DNA of 64,000 bases, from positions 8,741,046 to 8,805,045 of the forward strand of contig JAJEKV010000015.1 of the NCBI GenBank assembly GCA_021234155.1, read 5' to 3'. Source of the DNA: Isoetes taiwanensis (Eukaryota > Streptophyta > Lycopodiopsida > Isoetales > Isoetaceae). A program made the translations under genes and the position numbers. The stretch's first letter is position 1. Each line of letters starts with the position of its first letter. Positions 11,497-22,644 of this stretch are shown piece by piece. The notes beneath the pieces were generated by a model. It did no database searches. It saw only the letters and a program-made list of their open reading frames with translations, and was not told the DNA's origin.

Positions 11497-12022
11497 CGTC
11501 CAATTTTCTAGGCCAGAATTCCCTCCACACAAACATTCATGTATACAATAACTACATATATAAGGATCCGACTGCAACAAGTTTGGTTTCGCAAAGAACC
11601 AACCAAGATAGCATAACGCACATATTAAAACATAGATAAAAGGACCTTAGAACCATTACAATTTATGCACTCCAAAGCCTATGGCAAACAAGGGAGTGCC
11701 CCCTCCACAAGGGGTTGCCATTAAGGAGTAGTTATTATAGGGTGATCGAGGACAAGAGAATTTTCTAGTTTGAACATCAACTGAGGCTATTGGACAGCAA
11801 GTGAGGCTATTTGGCATTGGCTCAAGAGTTTTCTTGTAGTAACAAGAAACCATGGCTATAAAAAAATATGCAAAATAGCAATTTCATTAGGAACCACTAA
11901 ACATACAAAAACACAGCGAAGAAAGTACAAAAAAGGACAAAAAAGAAAAACCAATGAACATCAAAGCAAGCTTCCATGCTTTGAATCATGAGGAGCACAG
12001 AATCCTCAGCCACATGATCACC
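11497..12022. repeat. Tandem duplication, copy 1
   Basis: Starts cgtccaattttctaggccag and ends acatgatcaccag. It is nearly identical to copy 2 (12042-12792) apart from point changes and the 215-bp insertion in copy 2. It keeps the uninterrupted target GTAGTTAT at 11728-11735. Confidence 0.9.
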
Positions 12023-12041
12023 AGTTTCAAATGATACGTGT

Positions 12042-12792
12042 CGTCCAATTTTCTAGGCCAGAATTCCCTCCACACAAACATTCCTGTATACAATAACTAC
12101 ATATGTAAGGATCCGACTGCAACAAGTTTGGTTTCGCAAAGAACCAACCAAGATAGCATAACGCACATATTAAAACATAGATAAAAGGACCTTAGAACCA
12201 TTACAATGTATGCACCCCAAAGCCTATGGCAAACAAGGGGGTGCCCCCTCCACAAGGGGTTGCCATTAAGGAGTAGTTATCAGGGCTCGAAAATAGCAAT
12301 GAGTCTAACCAGAAAAAATGCCGTTGGCTTTTTTAGACTACCGGAAAAAATATATAATAGTGCATTTTTTAATGTATTATGCCGGAAATTTGTTATCTTT
12401 TTGCCGGAAAATCGCCGGAAAATTTTCAGGATGACCGGAATTTAACACAAGTGGGCGGATTTTTAGGGGAGGAACTCCCCTATTTTTGAACCATGGTAGT
12501 TATTATAGGGTGATCGAGGACAAGAGAATTTTCTAGTTTGAACAAAGAATCGAGGCTATTGGACGTTAAGTGAGGTTATTTGGCATTGGCTCAAGAGTTT
12601 TGTTGTAGTAACAAGAAACCACGGCTATCAAAAAATATGCAAAATAGCAATTTCATTAGGAACCACTAAACATACAAAAACACAACGAAGAAAGTACAAA
12701 AAAAGACAAAAAAGAAAAACCAATGAACACTAAAAGCAAGCTTCCATGCTTTGAATCATGAGGAGCACAGAATCCTCACCACATGATCACCG
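12042..12792. repeat. Tandem duplication, copy 2 (with MITE insertion)
   Basis: Second copy of the ~530-bp duplicated block, offset 545 bases from copy 1 and enlarged by the hAT-type MITE at 12281-12495. The MITE therefore arrived after, or in only one product of, the duplication. Confidence 0.9.
12281..12495. mobile_element. hAT-type MITE, 215 bp
   Basis: Terminal inverted repeats CAGGGCTCGAAAATAG and, reverse-complemented at the right end, CATGGTTCAAAAATAG (13 of 16 match). Flanked by an exact 8-bp duplication GTAGTTAT at 12273-12280 and 12496-12503. The paralogous empty site at 11728-11735 carries GTAGTTAT once. The inside is rich in CCGGAAAA-type motifs and has no ORF, as expected of a non-autonomous element. 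Confidence 0.9.
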
Positions 12793-13352
12793 GCCAAATT
12801 GACAGAGACAAACTGCTTGAGAATGGCTTGGAGGTCAGTCTAAGCAATATCACTTCTAAGATTAATGAGCGGCATATCCAACATGGTATAAAGGGCATTC
12901 CCTAGTGCAAGTTACAGGGCTTGGGAGGCAGTCCGATTGAAAAACGCACGAAAATGGATTAAGATAATAGTGGGGATGCAAAGAATGCCATAGCTCCTCG
13001 TCGGATCTAAGTAAAAGGTGCCACAACTGCTATAATTCTCGTTCGATTTTATGTGCTTCTGCATGCATGCGAACTCAACTACGACTCGATTGTCATTGAA
13101 AACAACCACTCCAAATAGAAAGTCCAAGATATTCACAACTTTCAAGTTGAGCTTGGCTCTAATGCGACCTTGGCCTTCAATTCATACCTCTCCCATAATC
13201 TGGACCATTCAGAAAGAATATATTGGGCATATCCCCTCTGCACCACATCCATTCCTAGGGTTTGCCCTTAGAGGTAGCTCACTTACACAAGTTGATATAT
13301 TATTGACTCTTTTTACCATATTTGTGGGAAAGTTATAGATATGTTCCGTGTC
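12793..13352. other. No gene seen
   Basis: Flank of the truncated LINE. Weak ORFs on both strands have no recognisable domain. Confidence 0.4.
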
Positions 13353-13365
13353 AACAAACTATTGT

Positions 13366-14381
13366 GCCTTTTTTTTTTTTAAAAGGACGACAAGCTTTAT
13401 TTACCAATCAAAATTATAACAACATAAAATGCAAAGACATGATTATAACCCCAGTGGACAAATTGATCCAACTAAGCACAACCACATGTCTATGCATAAG
13501 AATGAATCTGAAGGTAAGTATGTCAAATCAGTACTTTCTTCTCTTGATCAAGAGAAGAACAATTATAAGCCATAATAATTTTATTTTGTATCCACTGAAG
13601 AAGAGTGTCATCTGCAGAAGATGAAAAGCTCGTTTCTGCCATTTGTGCTATCATCAGGATAGATAGCGAGCAAAACTTGTTGGCTATATCGAGAGGTGCC
13701 AAACAGGGTTAACAACCAAGACCATGCCTGCCGAAGCCGCTTGCACAAGAAAGAACAATACTCAATACACAGAAGAAACAAAGCGCCATGGCTTGATACC
13801 TTGATGGCAATCCCACACACGTACTTCAATTTGTGGGCCAGAATCCCGTGGCATCAATGCAAAGAATACGAGTCCAAATTACTCTATCCCATCCAGACAA
13901 TAAAATTTTTGTTCTAAATGCTTCCCATGACATGAGATGACACTCATACGATGCTGCAATAGTGCTTATACCAGCTGCTATCCATCGTCGTTGTGTCTTT
14001 GGATGAACAACAATGCTAAGAGGCACATTCTCAGCTCTGGAGGTGAAAGTCCAATATTCCAAGACCACCAGCTGCCTTAGGTTTAATGCACTTCTCCCAA
14101 GCTACCTTGACCACAACTTCTGCTTCATTTCCACCCCAAATAAAATTCCTGATGATATGCACAATCTCCTCAATCTTACACTGAGGAGCTAATAGAGCAG
14201 ATGCCATGTAGACATGAGTATTACTAAGAACACATTTAGCCATAGTAATTCTTTCTAGCATGGATAGTTTAGCTGTATTCCACCAAAATAAGTGCTTTTG
14301 CAACCCTGTAATAATTTCATCCCAAGCATCTGAAGCGGAGACATGAATTCCGACAGGGATACCAAGCAACTTCGTAGTATT
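13366..14381 (-). mobile_element. 5'-truncated LINE (L1-type) insertion
   Basis: Element on the - strand with a 12-base poly(A) tail (T run at 13369-13380) and a 13-bp target duplication AACAAACTATTGT at 13353-13365 and 14382-14394. Coding starts directly at the truncation point with KLLGIPVG, and 14031-14369 encodes the post-RT region typical of plant LINEs: LSMLERITMAKCVLSNTHVY, FIWGG, VAWEKC, PKAAGGLGILD. A frameshift follows and a second ORF (13826-14068) continues. RT, endonuclease and ORF1 are absent because of 5' truncation during target-primed reverse transcription. Confidence 0.92.
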
Positions 14382-14394
14382 AACAAACTATTGT

Positions 14395-15754
14395 TCACCC
14401 ATCATTTTCATTGAAACATCTCTAAGTTTTCCATTGACCTAGATCCCCAATATGTTTCTGAATTTCTTTCAAATACAACTTTTTAACAGTGCTTAAATGC
14501 CAACCCACAACTCCAAATTTTGTCACCTTCCAATTTAGTTTGGTCGATTCCGTCGATGTGAATGCACCATCTCAAGATTTTTTTTTTGCAAGCAAGGGCT
14601 GCAAGTTCTATTTTCCTTCACAAAATTTCATCCAGATTGTAAATTTTTCTTCTAAGAATAGAGTCCAGCTCTAACCGTTCTTGCCAATATATGTCATCTT
14701 TTATTTTTCTAATTATTTAAATCCATAGTTACGACAACGTCTAATTTGAGTTCCAGACAGTTTAGACATCTACGAACAACCAAGTCGGTCCATGTTAAGT
14801 TCATTTATCAATGTCATTGTCAGTGGGTTGCTTCATTCTATAATGAGGTAAAAGCTCCAGAATCGTAACTCCTTTAGCTATTTTGAACAATTTGACTCCA
14901 CATCAAGACCATGTTTCATGACAGATATATCCAAGCTAGATATGTGATCATATTATAGAATGAATCTCTCATTTTATGATTATATTGAATGTATAAAACA
15001 CAAGATAAACATTCGATTCTATGTTCAATCAATCTCCATCAATGAGGATAACACATCAACTGGAATTTAATTTGTCATTCGCTTCCACAATAGAATCTAA
15101 GGCTTTTGTTTGCCTTATTAGATTTATCGACTAAAAGACCAGAGTCTATCTGAAGGAAAAGGGATGTTAGGTTTAGAATGGCCATAAGACATGATGATAA
15201 TTGGTTGTGAAGAGGGCATATTAGGAAGACGCTTCTAGAGTCAGATCTTGTTTTTGGATCAGAATGATTAGCATATGAGACCGAGTAAAAATACGAGCTC
15301 TTACTATTCAAATTACATCTTCATTTCGGCAATGGTTACAGAGGATGTTTGCAATCGGACAAATTATGTTTGTTACAATAAAAAAATGCAACAAAGTGCA
15401 TGAAACGTCTTTGGAATATAGAGTTCGTTTTGCAAAAAATACTTTCCGATACACCCGCTGCAAATCCAAGGAAAATAGCTTATGTGTATGGACAAAGCAA
15501 CAATAAGACATATGGCTATGGCGAATGCAACACATAAAACAATGATTAGTGCTCAAGTTCTATTGGCATGGCAAATGAAACCATCAAAACTACAACTCTT
15601 TTGTTTGTTGGAGTAAGGCTCAAAAAAATTACACATCTTACGGTAGTTGCCTATATTACGAAAAGACTATTTGAGATTTTTGATATGTTATTGTCTTATT
15701 AGGTTTCTATAATTTATGTCCTGATGGGTTTTTTTGTTTACATAATTTATAGCT
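14395..15754. other. No gene seen; left flank of the 17-kb gypsy element
   Basis: AT-rich. The last bases (acataatttatag) look like the 3' end of an intron running into the receptor-kinase exon that the gypsy element interrupts. No upstream lectin domain was recognised here. Confidence 0.35.
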
Positions 15755-15759
15755 ATTGG

Positions 15760-17403
15760 TGTGACGTCCCCTACTCATATACGGTGCACTCCACCGTGAT
15801 ACAAACAGAGTTCACCCCCATACCCACCGTGATAGGGCCCTCCACATGGCACCGCAAATCGGGTTCGGTTCCAAAGAAGAGGAAGGGGTCATTTTACCCG
15901 CCTCCCCTCGGGGCCTACCTAGTCGCTGAAGCGTAAACATACATGTCAAGATATAGCATAAGCACATATCCACCTCGAAGGGTGGTCCATCACATCTCAA
16001 TAGACAAAGGTGAGCATACATATGGGGAAGTCCTACCCAAGGCTCGACTCAAGGGTATGACTGACGGCTTTGGTCTCCGTTCAGTTCATTGCGCATGCAA
16101 TTCATGGCAATGGATTTGGCCGGCTTATGAACATGGCATAGTGTTGTCCACTCCATCCGCCCTCCCGCGGCACACTTTGCAGTAGGTTGAAAAGTGCTAA
16201 CGGATCAGAGCCCACGGATGCATAGCCAAAGGGGCTATTCCCGGGTTTCATACCCCCCGCCCGATGGCGCAGAAAGGGATCACTCCCTCCAGATCCGCAT
16301 GCTGACTCAAGGTGACTAGAGGGCCACCTCGTATTCGACCGAACCCACTAGAAAGTGTACACCACTTCACCAAGGCCGAGTCCATGCCTTACCCACACTC
16401 AAGGGTAAGCCATTAGACCTAGTCACAATGATCCCCTGGTAGGCCTTACACACCGGAGGGATCGCTCAAGAGTCAAACATGAACCTCCTTCTCGGCGGCC
16501 TGCCCCTCCACCCACAACCAGGTGTGGTTCTTGTGCACATGCCGAATCTATAGTGTGCTTAGAGAGGCTAATCTAGGAGCATCTACTACCAAGCTTTAGG
16601 TCTCTACCCCCCCTTCCCAATACAAGGAGTTCATAGAGATACATCATCCACATACATCATGAGAGAACTAAAGAACAAGATCTAATCTATATCATAGAGT
16701 TAGGTTCTTTAGTTAGAGTCTGGTATCTAGAGATCTAGAGGGCTGCTATGGGCAATGTAATAGGTTAAACCTACTGATTCAATGACTAGAAGATGGTTTA
16801 AGCTACTAAATTGCCTAAATACCCCATCCTTGAGTGGCTCCTCCCCGACTGAGCCTCGACCATCCCAACAAAACATTCAATCAAGGGAAACTAATGGTGC
16901 AATTCTCCCAGCAAGAAGTTCTGGGAGGCTTTTTGGCTCTTGAGGCACCAAAACGTAGCTCTAAAACCCTAGAAACGAAAAATGGGTAGGTTAGGGTTTC
17001 CCTCCCAAATAGACATGGGGGGGTGGTTAGGGTTTCCAATTATCCCCTTTAGGCATGTGGGATAATTGGGAATGGGCCCACTTGCCTTTAATGGCTAGGT
17101 GGCCAAATGTGCCACATGGAAATGTGTGCCCACATTAATGTGTACATTGGTAAATGTGCACATTAATTGCACACTGGGTATGGCCCACTTGGCATCAAGT
17201 GGCCACATTGGAATGTGTGCCCACATTAATGTGTACATTGGAAAATGTGCACATTAATACTAATGCACATTCTTAGCAAGTTGCCCCCTAGGGCTACCTA
17301 CTTGGCTACACGGGCATTACGCCACGGAGTGGCGTGGTAATGCTGCGATCGGCAAGATAAAGATATCGTCCCGGGACCGTGATAATCGTCTTTGAATGTC
17401 ACA
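15760..17403 (-). repeat. 3' LTR of the 17-kb gypsy element (left)
   Basis: 1644 bp, aligns throughout with 31292-32966. Its inner end reads GAATGTCACA, one base off the outer ACGTCACA. It holds an internal partial duplication near 17095-17265 (two units containing TGTGCCCACATTAATGTGTA) that is also present in the right LTR, so it predates this insertion. Confidence 0.95.
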
Positions 17404-17416
17404 TTCTCCCCACCTT
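17404..17416 (-). promoter_or_regulatory. Polypurine tract, with a second copy nearby
   Basis: On the - strand AAGGTGGGGAGAA abuts the 3' LTR. The + strand 17-mer TCTCCCCACCTTGGAAT occurs at 17405-17421 and again at 17445-17461. Between the two copies lies a perfect 7-bp stem, GATGCTG...CAGCATC (17422-17439). Confidence 0.75.
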
Positions 17417-18249
17417 GGAATGATGCTGTCCGCAGCATCGTGGGTCTCCCCACCTTGGAATCTTCCTAACCTGCAATCAACCTGATACATACGATACACT
17501 ACGATAATACTTACACATTTATTAACATTACCTTAAGGTAATATATTTTTAGAACACTATTATGCCATTACATTATGGAATAACTACAGGTTACTCAATA
17601 ATTCACTTATCACGACAATTTAGTTTATCAACATTTTAATTTAGCGTTCGAGGTACTCCTCATTCCTTGCAACACATTCTAACAAAATTTGTATTGCAAG
17701 TCTTCGTAGCTCGACCTCCTTGCCCTCCGGAGCGCTCTATTGGCCTGCAGGTCGACACTACGTTAGTACCATTTAATTATTAATAAAATTTTGGTTATAT
17801 GGTGACCACCCCGCCTATCTACATGGATGCATGGCTAATCTCCCGGCGTAGGAAGAGGGTGAATCTTCCATTATGGCATGAGACAAGGTGCCTATATGCC
17901 TATATGCCGCCATGCCTACACCCTAGTTGCCCGGGGTGGAGGATAGGTCCTTCCCGTATATGGGGCGTGAAGGCCTGATTCCTCCTATCAAAGCATATAT
18001 GGGTATAGAGGTGTTTTTCCTATCAATGCATTCCTCAATGACCTCCTTTCTCGAGGTCGCCTATTTCCGTGGAACAAGTAGACTTTCTAATCTACCTTCC
18101 ACTCATCCAAGCGGGGACGCGGTCATGCCTACATCGACATTACACCACGCCCTAGAGATCACCGTGAAGGTCTCATCATCGGTTACAACGCATGCAATCC
18201 ATACCTGGCGTAGGTTGCATCGAGATTAACCTTAACTACACATAGAGTT

Positions 18250-18450
18250 AATCTACACAATCGACATGCCCGAGCCCGATTTCTTCGGAGATGACCTTGC
18301 CGTCCCATTGCTCCATAAATCTGCGGTATCGCTTTACTAGATCTTTCTTAAGTACCCACGTCGGCGTCTTCCACCGGCAAGTGTTTCCACTTGACCAAGT
18401 ATTGAGGAACTCCTAATTCTCCTTGTTTTCTTTGAAAGCTTTATCAAGAA
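18250..18450 (-). pseudogene. Chromodomain at the C-terminus of the gypsy integrase
   Basis: On the - strand, after integrase, the sequence reads PQYLVKWKHLPVEDA and, one base out of frame, TWVLKKDLVKRYRRFMEQW. The QYLVKW...LP.EDATW signature is that of retrotransposon chromodomains, which steer integration to particular chromatin. A single-base frameshift splits it. Confidence 0.75.
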
Positions 18451-18571
18451 TCAGTGCGGAACTATTTCCACCGCTCCTCCGCCATTTCCAACAACGTTGG
18501 AGTGTCTAAGACTTCGCCCGGATTTGGAGTGTGCTTCTTCAACAAACTCACGTGGAAGACCTTATGGATCT

Positions 18572-19650
18572 TTAGGTGTCTTTGGCAAGTCTAGCTTGTA
18601 GGATTGATTGCCTACTCTCTTTGACTATTCTCGAAGGTCCAGCCCACCTTGAGCAAGCTTCTTGCAATTCCCGATCCCGAAGCCACCGCTTCACCTTGAT
18701 CTTGAGCCAAACATCATTTCCCACTTTGAACTCTCTCATTTGTTCGATGCTTGTCGGTGATGCTCTTCGCCGACTTCTTGTCGCTAGCGATATCCTCGAA
18801 CTTCCTCCACGAAATACGCCGCATATCGGCCAACATCCGGCTGCGAAACCTCTACTTTTGACACGGGATTGTGCCAAATGTCCGGCGGCGTTAGGCAATC
18901 GATAGCCGTAATTAATCATAAAATCCGACATTTGGGATGATTCTTGCTTGGTGCCGCTGTAGGCAAATTCCACCAAGTGAATAAATTCTTCCCACATACT
19001 TTGCTTATTCCGACATAGTTTCTCAGAGCATGTCTTCCAAAAATCCCCGCTGGTCCGCTCCATTTGGCCATCCGTCTCGAGGATGATACGCGCGTTACTC
19101 ATGGATAGCTTGGTCTGAATCGTCAGAAAAGAGGTCTTGCCAAAAAGGCTCATGAATTTCGGATCCCCCGCCGGAGATGATCTCCCTTGGCATGCCATGG
19201 AGCCTAAAAGATCTCTTTGGTGAAGAGCTTTGTTTGTATCCATAGCGGTGTAACGTGGTCCCCGCAAGGCACCGGCGTGTGCCATCTTTGTGTCGACCAC
19301 TACCATCAAGGCATCCTTCCCTCTTCTTTCCCCTGGAAGCCCCTGCTATAAAATCCATCTTGATCACTTCCCACTTGGCGTTTGGCACCGCCAATGACTC
19401 TAATGCCCCGAATTGTTGTTCGGCTTTCGCCCTGGCGACATAGCTGACATTCCTTGATGTAGCGAAGCTACTTGCTTTTTCATTCCTGCCAATAATAGCC
19501 GCCACGCGCACTTTGAAATATGTTTTCATGAATCCCGCATGGCCCGCCTATTGAAAGTTGTTGTCGCGTGTCATGGAGGATCAATTTCCTTACACCGATG
19601 ATTCGGTACGCACAACTTGTTCTTATGGTATAACAGGTTGCCTTCCTTCT
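18572..19650 (-). pseudogene. Gypsy integrase (zinc-binding end, catalytic core, C-terminal part)
   Basis: Part 19095-19529 shows the typical approach to the core (LAVPNAKWEVIKMDFIAG) and, after frame disturbance, FRLHGMPREIIS with FWQDLF. Part 18572-19309 overlaps with the core end (DGQMERT, EFAYSGT, MINYGYRLP) and the C-terminal domain (FKVGNDVWLKI, WAGPSRIV). Asp of KMDFI and Glu near the end of the core would be catalytic. At least two frameshifts. Confidence 0.85.
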
Positions 19651-19676
19651 TATAATGTTTAAAGGCTTCCCGCTCC

Positions 19677-20950
19677 TTATCCGTTTCTAGCCTCCCTAGA
19701 GAGGCTTGCCCATACTTCCTTGAAATCCACGTCCGCTTGGCAAGGACTCTTCAATCTTCTTACCAAAGTCGCCGGAGAGCGTCGAGATTGCATTGCAATG
19801 CACTCTAGTTGTCGAGGGGATGCCTTGAAAGCATCCGCTACCACATTGAGCTTCCACGGCTTGTAGACTATATCAAAGTCATATTCTTCAAGGAACTCCA
19901 TCCACCTTCTCTTCTCGGGTTGAGGTGTGGTTGCGTGAATACATCTTGCGGAGGCTCTGATGGTTCAGATCCAACCGAACTTCCTTCCCAAAAGATAGTG
20001 CCTCCAAATTCTTGAGTGCCTTTGACAACCGCAAGCAATTCCTCGGTCATGGGTGGGGTCAAGGCGTTTCGAACTTCATCTTCTCGAATCGTGCGGCTAC
20101 CACACGCTCTTCTTGCATGAGCACCTTGACTAGAAGCTATCTTACTCGCGATCACACTGCTACAAGCTTCTCTTTCTCCGTCCCGGGGTTAAGATCTGGG
20201 CGTTGTTAAAGCCTTCAACAATTCAAACCCTCGCTTTCTTTCTTGTGCCAATGCTCACGACCAATCTTTCACCTTCTCCCCTCTCGTCAAGTCCGTTAGT
20301 GGGGCCCGCTATCTTAGCAAAGTTCTTCACGAACTTCCCGTGTAGTACCGCTAGGCGAAAGCTTGACCTCATGCACATTCTTCGGTGCCGCCACCGAATG
20401 ACGGCTTCAATCTTGGAAGGGTCCGTCGAGATTCCTTCTGCTGGGATCACATGACCTAGGTATTCCACCTTCTCCGTTGCGAAGTGACACTTCGACAACT
20501 TGGCGTACAACTAGTGCCTCCTCAACTTCTCTAGCACTCTCCTTAAGTGTTGTACGTGCTCTTCAAGGGATCTGCTATACACCAAAATGTCATCAAAGAA
20601 TACAATCACAAAGGTGTCTAAAAACTCCCTGAAGATGTCGTTCATGAGCCTCATGAACGTCGCAGGGGCATTCGATAAGCGAAAAGGCATTACCGTGAAC
20701 TCATAGTGCCCATACCGCGTTCTGAAGGCGGTCTTATGGATATCTTCTTCCTTTATCCTAATCTGACCTTAAGTCGATTTTTGAGAAGACCTTTGCACCT
20801 TGGAGTTGATCCATCAAGTCATCCGATGCCGGGAGCTGCATTTTGTTCTTAATGGTGTGCTTGTTCAACCGCCTATAATCTATGCACATCCTTAAACCGC
20901 CATCCTTCTTCTTTACAAAGAGAATGGGCGCCCAAATGGCGAGACACTAG
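19677..20950 (-). pseudogene. Gypsy reverse transcriptase and RNase H
   Basis: RT blocks in order: FVKKKDGG with [19 protein letters not shown] (about 20840-20918), FSKIDLRS, a VMPF-type block, FFDDIL around 20582-20612 (catalytic DD present), and YAKLSKCHFATEKVEYLGH (20454-20510). RNase H remains are at 19677-20155: EELLAVVKGTQEF, FTQPHLNPR, and the tether YDFDIVYKPWKLNVVADAF. Several frameshifts and stops break the ORF. Confidence 0.9.
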
Positions 20951-20959
20951 GTCTAATGA

Positions 20960-21760
20960 AGCCTAGATCGAGCAACTCCTGTAATTGCTTCTTTAGCTCC
21001 GTCAATTCTTGCGTCGTCATTACGTATGGGGCCTTACTTGTCGGCTTTGTTCCCCGTTCAATGCTATCTCACACTCGACCCCCAGCAAGGAGGAAGCCGC
21101 TTGATCTCATCCGGAAGAGATCATGGAACTCCGTGATCGCCTTAGCTATTTGCTTCGCAACTTTCGCCGAGCCCCTTGTCTTCTTTGCTTTCTTCTCGAC
21201 TCGGCTCATGAAGATGTATGCTACTTGCTTGCTCTTGAAGCACTTGAGCATTAGTTTAGAAGACATACACCGCATGATGGGGACAACTTCTTTACCTCAT
21301 GATCTCAATGATCTTGCTTCGTCTGGTGTTGGGAAGGTCACCTTCCGCTTTCCACAATCAATAATGGCTCCTGGCGGCCCAAGATACTCCATTCCTATGA
21401 TTAGGTCATACTTGCCAATGCCCATTACTTCTGCCCCCATCTGGATATTAATCCCTGGCAAGTCGATGTTGAAGTTAATTCTCTTACCTGCCGTTTGCCT
21501 TACTGCTCCACTTGCTAAGACAACGGGCCTCGCTTTGACTTCCCCTCGGTTTCAACTTCAACATTTGAACCATTCTCTGGGATGCAAAGTTATGGCTACT
21601 TCAGTCTATCGGGGACTATGAAAGACTTGGCCTTGGCCTTCCCTACCGTGGAAATTACTTTATACTGGCTCTCTGCTTATTCCGGTATCTATTGCGGCAA
21701 AGATATGACACTCACCTAAATGTGGTCGCGGGCTTCCTCGCCCGTCGTCGTCCGGGGACC
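20960..21760 (-). pseudogene. Gypsy aspartic protease region and pro-RT linker
   Basis: The - strand shows IIDCGKRKVTFPTP-like protease-end sequence (near 21330-21400), then FMSRVEKKAKKTRGSAKVAK, EFHDLFPDEI, and the RT lead-in [20 protein letters not shown] with IRPSVSPFG. The D-[ST]-G catalytic triad itself could not be read cleanly. Confidence 0.6.
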
Positions 21761-21869
21761 CGGGGTGTCCCAATCTCCAACTCCGCTAGTCTTTGCACTC
21801 ATGGCGTAAAGGCGGGTTATTTGTCCCATGGCACGGCTGGAAGCTTTTGAAGCAAAGCTGCTTTTCTAT

Positions 21870-22640
21870 GCACTCACGTCTCTCTTTTCCTTGGGCATAG
21901 CACGCAAAAAGGATCGCCTTTGCTGGAGTAGTTTGACCCCTCTCCTTGTCCTTGAAGGACACACCTTTTTTCTCCTTTGCTTCCCACGATTACCACCATA
22001 TGGGGCTCTATTTGGACTGACTGGCTGCCCTGGGCTATAACTCCCCTGTTGCCTTGCCTTTTATCCTGGTAATGCTGTTTGCCTCGCGCTATTCTCAGGT
22101 CTGTTCCTTGCAAGCTTATTGCCTTGGACTCTGCCTGACATCTTGTCTTAGGATTTATTGCCCTTACAAACTTGCGGAATCTCCTCATTCAGGCCCTCAA
22201 TGTAGCTTTCTCTTGCATGCTTCTCACCCAACTTTGCGCTTGTCTGACCTCGGTCTCATGAATTCCTCTGTATATTTACGGGTGATTTGTTTCCACTGTT
22301 GCAACACAGAAGCTGCTTGCATTCTTTGGACTTGTGCTCCCTTGGGGCGTGGTGGCGCTTGAAGGCTTTAGCAAACTTTACGAACTTACAAGCATCCACC
22401 GCTTAAGCCATGTGCCCTTTATAACCCTTCCACCAAATCCGTCGCGGCCCTTTCAAGTTGGCTGTTGCCACTCGCCTTTGTCTTTATCTTTCATGCCACC
22501 AAGCATTGCAACTTTTCGCTCATTTAGATCCGACCATGCCTCTGCTTCTAATCGGCACAATCTCCCCAGAAGGCTGTTTCGATTCTTGAGCTTTCCATAC
22601 ATTTCCCAATCACGGAATCTACCTTCTTCGATGGTCCGGG
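21870..22640 (-). pseudogene. Gypsy gag core
   Basis: In shifting - strand frames: RLEAEAWSDLNERKVAMLGG, AQVQRMQAASVLQQWKQI, KYTEEFMRPRS, then SYIEGLNEEI and RKFVRAINP, an arrangement like the Ty3 gag capsid (W..., F...F, GL). A possible remnant of a zinc knuckle (CVLCPRKRE) follows at about 21880-21910, lacking a clear CCHC. Confidence 0.55.
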
Positions 22641-22644
22641 AGGC

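Noticed and set aside
15755-15761. 7-bp TSD ATTGGTG for the 17-kb element
   Set aside because: Both flanks do show ATTGGTG, but the LTR ends are inverted TGTGACGT/ACGTCACA, which puts TG inside the LTR and leaves the usual 5-bp ATTGG; the right-hand TG matches by chance.
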